64,000 bases of DNA from JASSUD01 sp031963045 (GCA_031963045.1 JASSUK010000034.1:1-64000), one strand, 5' to 3'. Counted from the stretch's first letter, positions 1 through 8,604 are shown. Notes: a model not told the origin generated them from the sequence alone. Translations and numbers: made by a program.

Positions 1-2
1 CT

Positions 3-2825
3 AATTTGGCGCTTGAGAAGACGCTCTTGCAAGAGTTAACAGAATTAATGCAATCCGTTTTTAAAATGATCGTAGATTTTGGTCAGTCAATCATTTTATC
101 TAATCCACTCATACGCTTGCTACATTCTGTTGTTTATCGGAGCAATGCGGTTGAGCCAGAAGCATCAACTTCTGCTGTTATTTCGAGCGATGTAATTGAG
201 CCAGAAGCATCTGCTTCTGCTGCTAGTTCGAGTAATGCAGCTGAGGCAGAAACAGATTCTGCTGCTAATTCAAGCAATCCAATTGAGCCAAAAGCATCAG
301 CTCGGATTGCATTACTTAAGAATTTGGTATCTTGGCAATTAACTGGCGAGAAGAACGCTAATGAAAGACTGATTGCTGTGCAGAATGCAGGTTTATTAGT
401 AGAAATCGATCAACAGAATATTAATAATGCTCAGTCAGATTATATTGAGTATCTAACCTCTGCACAGACTATTTCGGAGATAATCAAACTCAATTCAAAA
501 GGTGTGCAGTTTAATCTGCCGGCCTTTTTGAAAGTACGACCCGATTTACTCAAGAGCGGAGTACTAGGTGCTCTCGCTGAATTTGAGCAAGATGATTTAA
601 CAGAAAAACAACTATCTAAAGTATTCAATTTTTTTTCTTCATTGCGTCCGCAATTAGCACAAGAAAATACTGATTACCCAGAGTTGGAGAAAAAATTAGA
701 AGAATTAAAGCAACTAGGCTTGAGTAAGAAAAACTGCAGTGTTATCCGTGACCTTGCACCAATGGTGCAGTGCGGGATATTTGTTAATAGAATTGAAGAT
801 CCTATAGATCCTAGTGTTCACAAAAGAGAAGTAACACCTCTGTACTATAGTAGTGTCATCAACAGCAATCCCACTCACGTTCGCATCCTGATAGCAGCTG
901 GAGCAGACTTGGATCGGCCGTCGGAAGCTGGTGCGAAATCAGATTTTGTTGCTAGTTCGAACAATGCGGTTGAGCTCGAAGAATCAACTTCTTCACCCTC
1001 TCCACAACAGACTCTATTTTCTCAAAAATTGCCAGCCGAGCTCTATTTAGAAGTACAAAAATATTTAAGTGGGTTTGATCTATTAAATCTGCTTGGCAAT
1101 TTTATTATTCCCACTCGTCTTATTACCGAGCCGGCCCCTCGTAGAGAACAGATTGACTCACCCGCTCTCAGATTACACCTGCTGCTGCGAAACGTGCCAT
1201 CACAATATCAGTACGATTTAGCTAATCGAAATAACGATTTACAGAAATTTATACTGGATCAGTTCGAGCGACTATGGGATTCCGGTCAATTCGAACAAGT
1301 CATAGAAAAACCGGCACTTTTTAAACTGTTGCGGCTTGTTGATAGGATCGAGCTCTTCAACTTTTTACAAGAACGTATTGAAAAGAATCCTGACTTAAAG
1401 GAGGTGCTCTTTGATTGGGTTGAGCGCTCTAAAACGAAAGAGGTGCAAAAGATTGCAGCAAATGCGCTAGAGCTTTTAGTAAAAGCAGGTATCCCTATGA
1501 GCGGGAAGGATTTCCAAGGAATCCGCGTGCCAGGGGCAGATTTAAGTTACGGGGTATTTAATTCAACCCAGTTGCAAGGAGCAAATCTGACGGGAGTTAA
1601 GCTTCGCGCAACCAACTTGCACAAGGCGGATTTAAGCGGGGCACAGATGGCTAGGGTGCAATTTGGCGAATGGCCCTATCTGCAAGAGGATAGCATAGTG
1701 TTCTGCTGCGTCTTCTCCCCGGATGGAACAACCTGCGCACTGGGCCTGGGTGATCGCACGGTCCATGTGTATAACACGTCAAGCTGGGACAAAATCCATA
1801 CTTTGACAGGACATGCAAATGTTGTTCAAAGTGTAGCGTATTCGCCTGATGGCAGGTATATCGCCTCCAGCTGTAATGACACAACCTTATGGCTGTGGGA
1901 TGTACAAAGCGGTGAGCTGCACCACAGCTGGGGATGGCTCTCAGATAATGTTACGAAATTAGCGTTTTCACCCAACGGCGAGCAGATTGTCACTGCTGCT
2001 TATCGTGTGAAGGGGGGCGTGCACCTGTTGGACGCACAAAACGGAGAGCGACTCCACACCTTACATAAAGACGGCGCTTCTGATGTGGCGTACTCGCCTG
2101 ATGGCAGGTATATCGCCTCCTGCGGTCAGGATGGGAACGTGCAAGTGTGGGGAGGGCTAAAAAAGAAGCTCCCGCCCGTCAAAATCAAACATTTTATATA
2201 TGACCTCTCTATGGAAACCGTAACCTTTTCGCCCAATAGCAAGCAACTTGCCTTCGGCGGTCTTCACGGGAAGGTGTATATATCTGATTTGCAAGGTAAT
2301 GGATTGCCCCGTGCCTTAGGTGGAAATCCAGGAATCAGTTATAGCCTGCAGTATTCGATCGATTGCAGCCGAATCATAGCTAATAGGCGAGATAAGGGAT
2401 CGCCTCCACGCGCCTTAGAGGAAAATCTAGGAGGCATTTATAGCTTATCGTATTCGCCCGATGGCACGCGAATCGCCGCTGGTAGGAGCAATGGGATTGT
2501 GCAGCTATGGGATGTAGAAAGCGGTGCACTGCTTTACACCTTCAAAGGAAATAGCTGGGCCATTGTTAAGAGTGTAACGTTTTCGCCCGATGGCACGCAG
2601 ATCGCCGCTGGCAGTTCGGACCATACTATGCGGCTGTGGGAGGTACACAAAGAGAGGAAAAACTATAAAGTAAGGCCACAAGAATATTCTGAGAATCTAA
2701 ACATAAAGGACATGCAAATCCAAGGGGTACAAGGCTTAAGCACGGTAGATACAGAACTGTTGGAGCAGGGAGGCGCAGTGAATGCGATGACAGAGCAAGA
2801 GGCAATAGTGCAAGACATCGTCTAA
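3..2825 (+). CDS. F-box/ankyrin/pentapeptide/WD40 protein, 5' end cut by window
   Basis: The reading frame is open to the window edge, so the N-terminus is probably missing; the first possible start inside is a TTG at 6. Counting from that TTG, residues 48-100 hold four imperfect repeats of the type SSNAVEPEAS. An ankyrin-like segment follows (277-308, AAGADLDRP), then an F-box-like helix set (342-372, LPAELYLEVQKYL). A helical linker precedes pentapeptide repeats (502-553, GADLSYG, GANLTG, KADLSG) and seven or eight WD40 repeats (about 558-890, FSPDGT/LWDV). Residues 600-870 are one propeller, with a degenerate sixth blade. No NACHT domain is seen, although the C-terminal half is clearly homologous to the NACHT proteins at 9.0 and 25.4 kb. 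Domain content suggests a protein-interaction scaffold or secreted effector; function is not known. Confidence 0.85.
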   Translation, partial: NLALEKTLLQELTELMQSVFKMIVDFGQSIILSNPLIRLLHSVVYRSNAVEPEASTSAVISSDVIEPEASASAASSSNAAEAETDSAANSSNPIEPKASARIALLKNLVSWQLTGEKNANERLIAVQNAGLLVEIDQQNINNAQSDYIEYLTSAQTISEIIKLNSKGVQFNLPAFLKVRPDLLKSGVLGALAEFEQDDLTEKQLSKVFNFFSSLRPQLAQENTDYPELEKKLEELKQLGLSKKNCSVIRDLAPMVQCGIFVNRIEDPIDPSVHKREVTPLYYSSVINSNPTHVRILIAAGADLDRPSEAGAKSDFVASSNNAVELEESTSSPSPQQTLFSQKLPAELYLEVQKYLSGFDLLNLLGNFIIPTRLITEPAPRREQIDSPALRLHLLLRNVPSQYQYDLANRNNDLQKFILDQFERLWDSGQFEQVIEKPALFKLLRLVDRIELFNFLQERIEKNPDLKEVLFDWVERSKTKEVQKIAANALELLVKAGIPMSGKDFQGIRVPGADLSYGVFNSTQLQGANLTGVKLRATNLHKADLSGAQMARVQFGEWPYLQEDSIVFCCVFSPDGTTCALGLGDRTVHVYNTSSWDKIHTLTGHANVVQSVAYSPDGRYIASSCNDTTLWLWDVQSGELHHSWGWLSDNVTKLAFSPNGEQIVTAAYRVKGGVHLLDAQNGERLHTLHKDGASDVAYSPDGRYIASCGQDGNVQVWGGLKKKLPPVKIKHFIYDLSMETVTFSPNSKQLAFGGLHGKVYISDLQGNGLPRALGGNPGISYSLQYSIDCSRIIANRRDKGSPPRALEENLGGIYSLSYSPDGTRIAAGRSNGIVQLWDVESGALLYTFKGNSWAIVKSVTFSPDGTQIAAGSSDHTMRLWEVHKERKNYKVRPQEYSENLNIKDMQIQGVQGLSTVDTELLEQGGAVNAMTEQEAIVQDIV

Positions 2826-2995
2826 GAATCACACACGACAGATAGCGGCCAACTCGTACCGCTAGTGGCGTGGCTCTTCTCAAACATAGCGCGATTGCCC
2901 TGGGGCGTATTGCGGATGGTTCAGACGTAATCTCGTGATCTTTGTGTTAACTTGCCCGCACTGCGGCAAGCTAAGTGGCTACTCGGAATGGCTGT

Positions 2996-3036
2996 AAAAA
3001 AAACCGCAGACCAGACTGGTATGCGGTTTTTTATTT
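2996..3036 (+). terminator. Rho-independent terminator
   Basis: A run of A, then CCGCA, an inner ACCAG/CTGGT pair, TGCGG and a T-run. It lies 170 bp after the WD40 gene stop and is symmetrical enough to work both ways. The 2826-2995 gap shows nothing else recognisable. Confidence 0.75.
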
Positions 3037-3082
3037 TGCATATTTATAAGATATTTCTTATAATATATAAGAAATATCTTAT
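3036..3082 (+). promoter_or_regulatory. Promoter overlapped by a perfect 17-bp palindrome (candidate operator)
   Basis: TTGCAT at 3036-3041 and TATAAT at 3059-3064 are separated by 17 bp, a near-consensus sigma-70 promoter pointing at the gene at 3122. A perfect inverted repeat (arms 3046-3062 and 3066-3082, ATAAGATATTTCTTATA and complement, 3-nt centre) covers the -10 box and the expected start of transcription. That is the position of a repressor site. No regulator gene is adjacent. Confidence 0.55.
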
Positions 3083-3121
3083 TTCCTCACTCTAGCCAGA
3101 AAAATCTCTACCTTCACTTCT

Positions 3122-3697
3122 ATGTATATAAATCAAAATTATACGGCTTACGATAATGTATTTTATACATCTTCTAGTACGAATTTAGCTCACTCTATTC
3201 ACTATATTCCTCCATCTGAACCGATAGATGAAATCGCAAATCATATCCTAGAGATTGGACTCACTTCGATACAGTCGAATATTGAAAATATCAATACGCA
3301 TTCAGCATCTTCATGCGAGGCATACATTCAAGAATCGATAACTATTTTATATACAATATTGAAAGCATACAGTAGATCAAAAATAACAACTGATCCAGAT
3401 CCGATATATAAGACTCAACATAATCTAATAAGATCAATTGATAAAAAAGTAGACGAATGCTTTAACCGCAACTTCAATACCAATATTAATTTTCTTATAA
3501 ATGCAAAACGAGAGTTAAAAAACATTCCTCTCTATGAAATTAAAGCATACTATCAATTAAGACTAGAAGAGCAAAGAGCATGCTCACTAACTCCGCAAGA
3601 AAAAGCCCAGCGAGCTTTAGAAAAAGTGAGCCTAATGATGGCTGAAGTTGAAATGCATGACAAAAAATTCACGCTAAAAAGAGAAAAATACTGCTAG
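3122..3697 (+). CDS. Hypothetical protein, 191 aa
   Basis: Not recognised. It is AT-rich and Asn/Ile/Tyr/Ser-rich at the N-terminus, mostly helical from residue 35, with a charged Lys/Glu C-terminal helix (residues 140-190). No signal peptide or membrane segment is seen. No clear Shine-Dalgarno precedes the ATG, but a strong promoter-like sequence lies about 60 bp upstream. Its stop sits one base from the stop of the convergent TroA-lobe gene. Belongs to the accessory island; possibly an effector or orphan gene. Confidence 0.55.
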   Translation: MYINQNYTAYDNVFYTSSSTNLAHSIHYIPPSEPIDEIANHILEIGLTSIQSNIENINTHSASSCEAYIQESITILYTILKAYSRSKITTDPDPIYKTQHNLIRSIDKKVDECFNRNFNTNINFLINAKRELKNIPLYEIKAYYQLRLEEQRACSLTPQEKAQRALEKVSLMMAEVEMHDKKFTLKREKYC

Positions 3698-3698
3698 C

Positions 3699-4736
3699 CT
3701 ACACAAGCCTAAAAGAGACAGCTGATACGCCTTGCCCATAACCCAAAGCCAGTTCGCTCGTTATTTTTTTCGACACATCCAGCCACTTTCCAAGTTGGAA
3801 AATTAAGTCTGCAGTATCTTGGTTAGGCGAAACAGTGTAAATCTCCACTCCGAATTGGCCTGTTAGCCTGGGAAACAGCTCCTTAACTTGATGAGGGGAA
3901 GCCAAAATTAGATCTGGTTTTAGCTGGTTTATTAGATCAAAATTTATATCCTTCCCTCGGCATACTTGCATCACTTGATCCGAGTGCCATTGCTTATCTT
4001 TTTTCACTACACCCACTAACTTTTCAGCAGCCCCTAGCCTATAGATCAGATCACTTACTCCTGGCACCAGGATAATAATCCTTTCTATATCTTTTCCCCG
4101 TGGTAATGCCTGTGATTTAAAATCAAAAAGAATCTGCCCTGCCTGCTCACAAACCTGATAGCTGAAAGCCTCTATCTCACCAAAAATCAACCGGCATTTG
4201 TCTTGTGCCAACCATTCAAGCTTAATATTTTGAATCGCGCACAGTAGCTGCCTATTGCTTTCCACCATTCTTTCTAAAAACACTCGAACTCTTTGTGCGG
4301 CTTCTTCAGAAAAATTTGAATCGCCAACCTCTCTTTTCTCCTCTATATATTTTAAAATGGCACGGGCAATTATCTGAGTGTACTTTAAATCAATACTTCC
4401 ATTTTTTCTCAAACAACGAGGATCGTGGAGAATAGCAAGATAGGTGAGCAGTCTGTCTCCAGTAAAATTTAAATTTAACGCATTCTTGGCACGTTCAAAT
4501 TCATTTTCCTTATAAATTTTACAAATAAGAGATGGAATAAATAGAATAGCCTCACTACTAAGTTCAAAAGTAGAATTAGGCCTGGCCATATCTTCAACGG
4601 CTTGGGGTTCTAAAATAGAATTAATAGATATTAATGCTGTTTCAAAAGCGTATGAAGCATTATCCCTAGCCCGCTGCATCATTGGGCGATAATCTGGACG
4701 AACATAATCAATGCAAGCGTTAAAAATATATTCCAT
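3699..4736 (-). CDS. Helical domain fused to a TroA/BtuF-like N-lobe, cytoplasmic
   Basis: 345 aa, starting at ATG with GAGGAA 6 bases upstream (MEYIFNACID). Residues 1-205 are helical and match nothing I know. Residues 215-335 resemble the N-terminal lobe of periplasmic metal/cobalamin-binding proteins (BtuF/TroA class): IILVPGVSDLIYRLGAAEKL, then INQLKPDLILASPHQV, then a VEIYTVSPNQ strand. In true binding proteins this lobe is followed by a linker helix and a second lobe; here the protein ends soon after. There is no signal peptide, so it is probably not a transport protein. A decayed paralogue lies at 7836-8491 with the same upstream sequence. Confidence 0.75.
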   Translation of the reverse strand: MEYIFNACIDYVRPDYRPMMQRARDNASYAFETALISINSILEPQAVEDMARPNSTFELSSEAILFIPSLICKIYKENEFERAKNALNLNFTGDRLLTYLAILHDPRCLRKNGSIDLKYTQIIARAILKYIEEKREVGDSNFSEEAAQRVRVFLERMVESNRQLLCAIQNIKLEWLAQDKCRLIFGEIEAFSYQVCEQAGQILFDFKSQALPRGKDIERIIILVPGVSDLIYRLGAAEKLVGVVKKDKQWHSDQVMQVCRGKDINFDLINQLKPDLILASPHQVKELFPRLTGQFGVEIYTVSPNQDTADLIFQLGKWLDVSKKITSELALGYGQGVSAVSFRLV

Positions 4737-4849
4737 TCTTATTCCTCAATAATAAAAAACATCTTAGTCCTGAACAATAATACTTTCTCTTACATTGGAT
4801 GCCACTACTACCAATTTGTATTGAAATTATCATTTTTTAGCTTACTAAC

Positions 4850-5192
4850 TGATGTTACGCATGTTGTAGAACGGTGAGTTGTTAATATGTAGAGCGCAAA
4901 TATTAAAAGTAGGTGGTACGCATGTTGGAGTTAATGCCTCACCCAACCTACCGAGATGGTTATGTAAAAAGGCTTTACAAACCTCCACCAATCACAAAAA
5001 AAACAAATAACGGTAGGTTGGTGGTGACGAAGGAACCCCAACATGCAGGCCACTGCATCCTTGATGACCAGCTTACAAAATCTCAAAAAAAAGATTAAAA
5101 GCCAGCGGTACGCATGTTGGGGTTAGTGCCTCATCACCAACCTACCGAAATGCATATCAACAATGCTCTGTTCTACAATATGCGTAACATCA
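4850..5192. repeat. Long family-1 palindromic element with TGATGTTACG ends
   Basis: 343 bp bounded by TGATGTTACGC and its complement GCGTAACATCA, with CATGTTGTAGAACG and TTCTACAATATG just inside. Between the ends lie three copies of the family-1 core (GTAGGTTGGTGGTGA ... CCCCAACATGC) in alternating orientation. The duplicated copy of this intergenic region (about 8602) lacks the element. Short open frames inside it are by-products of the repeat. No transposase is encoded, so it is MITE-like and would need to be moved in trans. Confidence 0.7.
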
Positions 5193-5324
5193 GTAATTAA
5201 TAAAGGCTAACATTAAAAATAAAAAATATGATGTCAGATATTAATCTAATTAAGCATTTTTCTACTGGATATACCATTAATTATTTATTTTCTTATTGCA
5301 ATATATCGAATATTACTTACGACA

Positions 5325-5560
5325 CGGAACTTTCTATCAAAATTATAGCTAAGGATGGAATCGGACTTAATAACATTAAAACCAATACTTAGTTATAAGG
5401 CTTTTTACTGAAAATTTTATTCCTTATGCGCCGTATGCATCTACTTTGCTGCCCCTTATCTTATTCAAAGAACAGTATCTGCAGTGAATACTCAAACAGT
5501 ATCATCGGCAAAAATACGGAAAACTACTGATCGAATTAGAATACTTTTCTAAACAAAAAA
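5325..5560. repeat. Upstream flank duplicated at 8605-8842
   Basis: This AT-rich non-coding stretch aligns with 8605-8842, e.g. ACTGAAAATTTTATTC, TGCCGTAT-like steps and CTGATCGAATTAGAAT in both. It is the shared sequence between the TroA-lobe gene and the NACHT gene in the two copies of the ancestral block. The 5193-5324 segment before it has no counterpart in copy 2 and holds nothing I recognise. Confidence 0.7.
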
Positions 5561-5580
5561 TACATTTATTGAATCAAATG

Positions 5581-5633
5581 CCTAATACTCTGTCTGGTGT
5601 TGAGCTGCCTGTACGGTTCCTGAGGTAGCAACT
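5581..5633 (+). pseudogene. 3' remnant of a NACHT-WD40 gene
   Basis: About 50 bp (CCTAATACTC...GTGTTGAGC...CTGAGGTAGCAA) align with the last codons, stop and first downstream bases of the NACHT gene at 13646-13700 (CCTAATATTCC...GTGTTGAGC). The rest of that gene is absent from copy 1. The deletion junction lies at about 5551-5580, next to the duplicated upstream flank. Confidence 0.6.
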
Positions 5634-5641
5634 AACCCTAC

Positions 5642-5686
5642 CACCAAAAGTTAGAGACACCAGATCTGACTTTTGGTGTGCTTTTT
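5642..5686 (+). terminator. Terminator-like hairpin left from the lost NACHT gene
   Basis: CACCAAAAGT...ACTTTTGGTG followed by CTTTTT. It is the counterpart of the hairpin after the intact NACHT gene at 13760-13805, with compensated stem changes. The rest of the gap to 5937 holds a ~115-bp insert absent from copy 2 (about 5693-5810) and a second duplicated flank (TTTATTAAAAATAGCAGGCG). Confidence 0.5.
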
Positions 5687-5937
5687 AAAAATAGCTAAAT
5701 TACAGCTAGCTGCATTTTATTTGCAGTGGATAAGACTTTATAGCCTGATGTTTAAATTATGGGGGCTGTGCAAGTTATTGATTTATATTGCACAAAGGCG
5801 GAAGGAATTTGAATGTTTATTAAAAATAGCAGGCGTGCAAAAATAGAAGCAAATGCTTTGCTCCTTATCCCTTCTACTCTATCATTCCCCACATCAAATA
5901 CGCTGGATTCAGACTTATATAAAGACTGCATGCATTT

Positions 5938-7299
5938 CTATTTTTTGAACCATCTATCATAGATAGCTAAAAGACGCTCTTTAAACTGCTCCAAAATTTT
6001 ATATAAAAACCCAATTTGAAGCCAATCTAAATCGAAATAAAACCAACCTATTTGTATGAAATTTATATTTTTTAGGATTCTATCTATATTTTCATGGAAA
6101 GGAATAAAGTCAGCATTGGTCTTGAGCCAACGCAGATCATAAAACATATTCTTTCTAAAATTGGCTGGCATTGGCTTATTGGACCATTTTTCCAGTATAT
6201 CTAATGCCTTAACTCTATGATCGTTATTATGTAAAAAATAATAAATATTGCCCATAAAAGAAGGGATTGATGGCGCAATCTCTTCTAGAGCTATTTCTTT
6301 TTGAGAAAAAAAGTCTATTTGACCAAACGCCCAGTCTCGGTCCAAATATAGATTGGATATAAGAAAATTTAAAACCTTACCTCTTTCTTTTTTAGATAAT
6401 TCCACTTCGGAGTATAATTTCTCTACTATCTGCTCCAATCTTTCACAAATATATGGGAATTTTGTTGAAAGAATTCGGCCAGACAGTAAATTATATAGAG
6501 TCTGTTTTTTTATTTCCAGTGTTATTCCGCCTTTGTCTAAAATACTATTTATTTCGTCCAACATTTTTTCTTTTATAACACCATTATGTGGCACTCCCCC
6601 CCGTGAACCAAGCGCATAAGAATAAAGCTCAACTACAGCCTCTTTTAGCTGCTCAGGCATTTCCTTAGAAGAAACAAAGCTAATCAAAAATTGATAATTT
6701 TTTATTTTCTGATCTCTAGTTAGGGGAAGAGCTACTGTACAGCGCGTCCAATATTCAAGCATACACACGCTATCTAATATTTTGCTACGGTCAAAATAAT
6801 GTCGGAGATGATTAAACAGAGCGGCTTGAGCAGAATCAATATAAGGATGGCTGCTTTCGAAATTCAAGTTTAAATTGCCCATTAAATCATCCCTTTCAGG
6901 CATGAGGCTGGCCGTTAAATGGTCCAGCATCCGGGGCACTGAAGTATCCGCTCTATCAATCAGAGCAGATACTTGGTCAACCAAAAGTCGTCTTTTTTTA
7001 GGTGATGGGCAATGCAGTAATAACCATGCCGTATTCTCCACATACTCACGGGGTGGAAGTTCCTTATCAGTCATCACTGCTGTAATTTTGCGAGCAAAAA
7101 AACGGGTGTGATGGCTTGCAAAGAAGTCTCGTCTCTGCTCGAGAGAAAGCGAACTAACCGTATCAGTGACTAATGGAAAAAACTGCTTGCTTGCACTAAA
7201 AAGACTCCCCAACTCCGAGGGCTCTAGATATTTCGCAATTTCCCTCATGATCAGTGGATTGAAAAATATACTTGAAGCAGAGGTAATGGTAGTAGTCAT
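5938..7299 (-). CDS. F-box-like helical-repeat protein, 453 aa
   Basis: The N-terminus (residues 10-45, PLIMREIAKYLEPSELGSLF) resembles an F-box or F-box-like motif: a hydrophobic helix with Pro-Ser-Glu-Leu before the next helix. The remaining 400 residues are predicted helical, Leu/Tyr/Trp-rich and may form HEAT/TPR-like repeats, but no family is clear. Starts at MTTTITS. A paralogue of 498 aa is at 13922-15418; both upstream regions (7300-7594 and 15419-15708) are also homologous. In bacteria F-box proteins are mostly host-directed effectors that recruit SCF ubiquitin ligase; that role is inference. Confidence 0.75.
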   Translation of the reverse strand: MTTTITSASSIFFNPLIMREIAKYLEPSELGSLFSASKQFFPLVTDTVSSLSLEQRRDFFASHHTRFFARKITAVMTDKELPPREYVENTAWLLLHCPSPKKRRLLVDQVSALIDRADTSVPRMLDHLTASLMPERDDLMGNLNLNFESSHPYIDSAQAALFNHLRHYFDRSKILDSVCMLEYWTRCTVALPLTRDQKIKNYQFLISFVSSKEMPEQLKEAVVELYSYALGSRGGVPHNGVIKEKMLDEINSILDKGGITLEIKKQTLYNLLSGRILSTKFPYICERLEQIVEKLYSEVELSKKERGKVLNFLISNLYLDRDWAFGQIDFFSQKEIALEEIAPSIPSFMGNIYYFLHNNDHRVKALDILEKWSNKPMPANFRKNMFYDLRWLKTNADFIPFHENIDRILKNINFIQIGWFYFDLDWLQIGFLYKILEQFKERLLAIYDRWFKK

Positions 7300-7593
7300 C
7301 GCACGTATTCTTCTGAGAAATAGGCTAATACTTTGTTTATATAGGGTTATTACTTATATCCTAAAGCTAGGAGGCGTCTACTGGTAAAGACTATAGGGCA
7401 ATCATGCAAATGGCTAATCTCACTCGATTAGAAAAAGTAAAAAAATCACAACAAGAAATGCGTGGTCTCGTTTTTATTTATTTTTTTGAGAATGGCTAGA
7501 TCTATCAAAGTACCAAGTATTGCCTAAGCCGACCTTATTACCATACAAAACCATGCTTAGCTATACAGTTCTTTACCGAAAATCGTGTCCGAC

Positions 7594-7835
7594 CCAACTG
7601 AACTGGCCCACGCCAATGGCCAGGCATTCCTGTGTAGTTACCTACAATGGGTAAGGTCCGTAGCCTATGCCAATCAAATAACGTATAAGCGACAAAATCT
7701 ATGCTTCAGACCTCATTCATCTTTCCTGCTCGCTGCAATGGCAGCTGTAAACGCGCTGCTTTGTTTCTCTTAGGACGGTAAATAGCGTAATGACGGGCCA
7801 CATGCTAGATATAAGCGATAGACCCGCTTAATTTC
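7594..7835 (-). mobile_element. IS3-family transposase OrfB fragment (decayed)
   Basis: Read on the minus strand, broken frames give VYRLY...SLRYLPS, then after a frameshift KRNKAARLQLPLQ, MNEV-stop-SIDFVAYTLFDWHRLRTLP and IVGNYTGMP. These match the OrfB region just before and at the first catalytic Asp of IS3/IS407-type transposases (NEVWSMDFVADALFDGRRLR). TGA replaces the Trp codon. No terminal inverted repeats remain. It sits exactly between the two copies of the duplicated block and ends inside the truncated TroA-lobe gene. Confidence 0.75.
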
Positions 7836-8491
7836 TGGCACCAGGATACTAATTCCTTCTATTCTTTTCTCCGTGGCAATCCTTGTAATTTAAAATTAAA
7901 AAGAATCTGCCCTGCCAGCTCACCCACCTCATAGTTAAAAGCCTCTATATCACCAAAAATCAGCCGGCATTTATACCGTGTTAACCATTCAAGCTTAACA
8001 TTTTCAATTGCACAAAGTTGCTGCCTATTGCCTTCCTCCATTCTTTTTAAAAATACTTGAATTCTTTGTTCAGCTTCTTCAGCAAAATTTAAATTACCAA
8101 ACTCTCTTTTTTTCATATATTTTAAAATGGAATAAACAATTTCCTTGGTGTATTTTAAATCAATACTTCCATTTCTTTTCAAACAACGAGCATCGTGAAG
8201 AATAGCAAGATAAGTTAGCAGCCTGTCTCCAGTAAAATTTAAATCTAACACATCTTTGACATCTTCAAGTTTATTATTTTCATAAATTTTATAAATAAGA
8301 AATGGAATAGCCTCACTATTCCTTTCAAAAGTATATTCAGCCTTAACTGGTTTGATTTCATGCTCTAAAATAGATTTTATATCTTTTAATGCCTTTCCAA
8401 AAGCTACCGATGCAGCATTCCCAACCTGCTGCATCATTGGGCGATAACTTGGAGAAGCAGAATCAATGCACGCATTAAAAATATATTCCAT
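7836..8491 (-). pseudogene. Truncated paralogue of the helical/TroA-lobe gene
   Basis: Starts like its paralogue at 4736 (MEYIFNACIDS, GAGGAATAAG upstream) and aligns along the whole helical domain. It stops at 7859 after PRRKE. Compared with 3699-4736, one base is lost in the stretch AAAGATATAGAAAGG (here AAAGAATAGAAGG), which creates a TAG; the following ATCCTGGTGCCAG is still recognisable out of frame. The TroA-like part is then cut off by the IS3-family fragment. A frame extending to 8560 upstream exists but homology sets the start at 8491. The remaining 210-aa helical domain could still be made. Confidence 0.75.
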
Positions 8492-8604
8492 TCTTATTCC
8501 TCGACAATCAGAAATATCTTCATCCTGAAAATTAATACCTTCTTTCACATTGGATGCCACTACTACCGATGTATATTGTAATTATCAATATTTAGCTTAC
8601 TAAA

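Noticed and set aside
140..310. Possible CRISPR-like periodicity
   Set aside because: Units are imperfect, in frame and coding, with no distinct spacers and no cas genes. No CRISPR array was found anywhere in the window.
4913..5098. 61-codon frame inside the long family-1 element
   Set aside because: Its residues (GRLVVTKEPQH) are a translation of the repeat arm and recur wherever the repeat occurs; no ribosome site or family.
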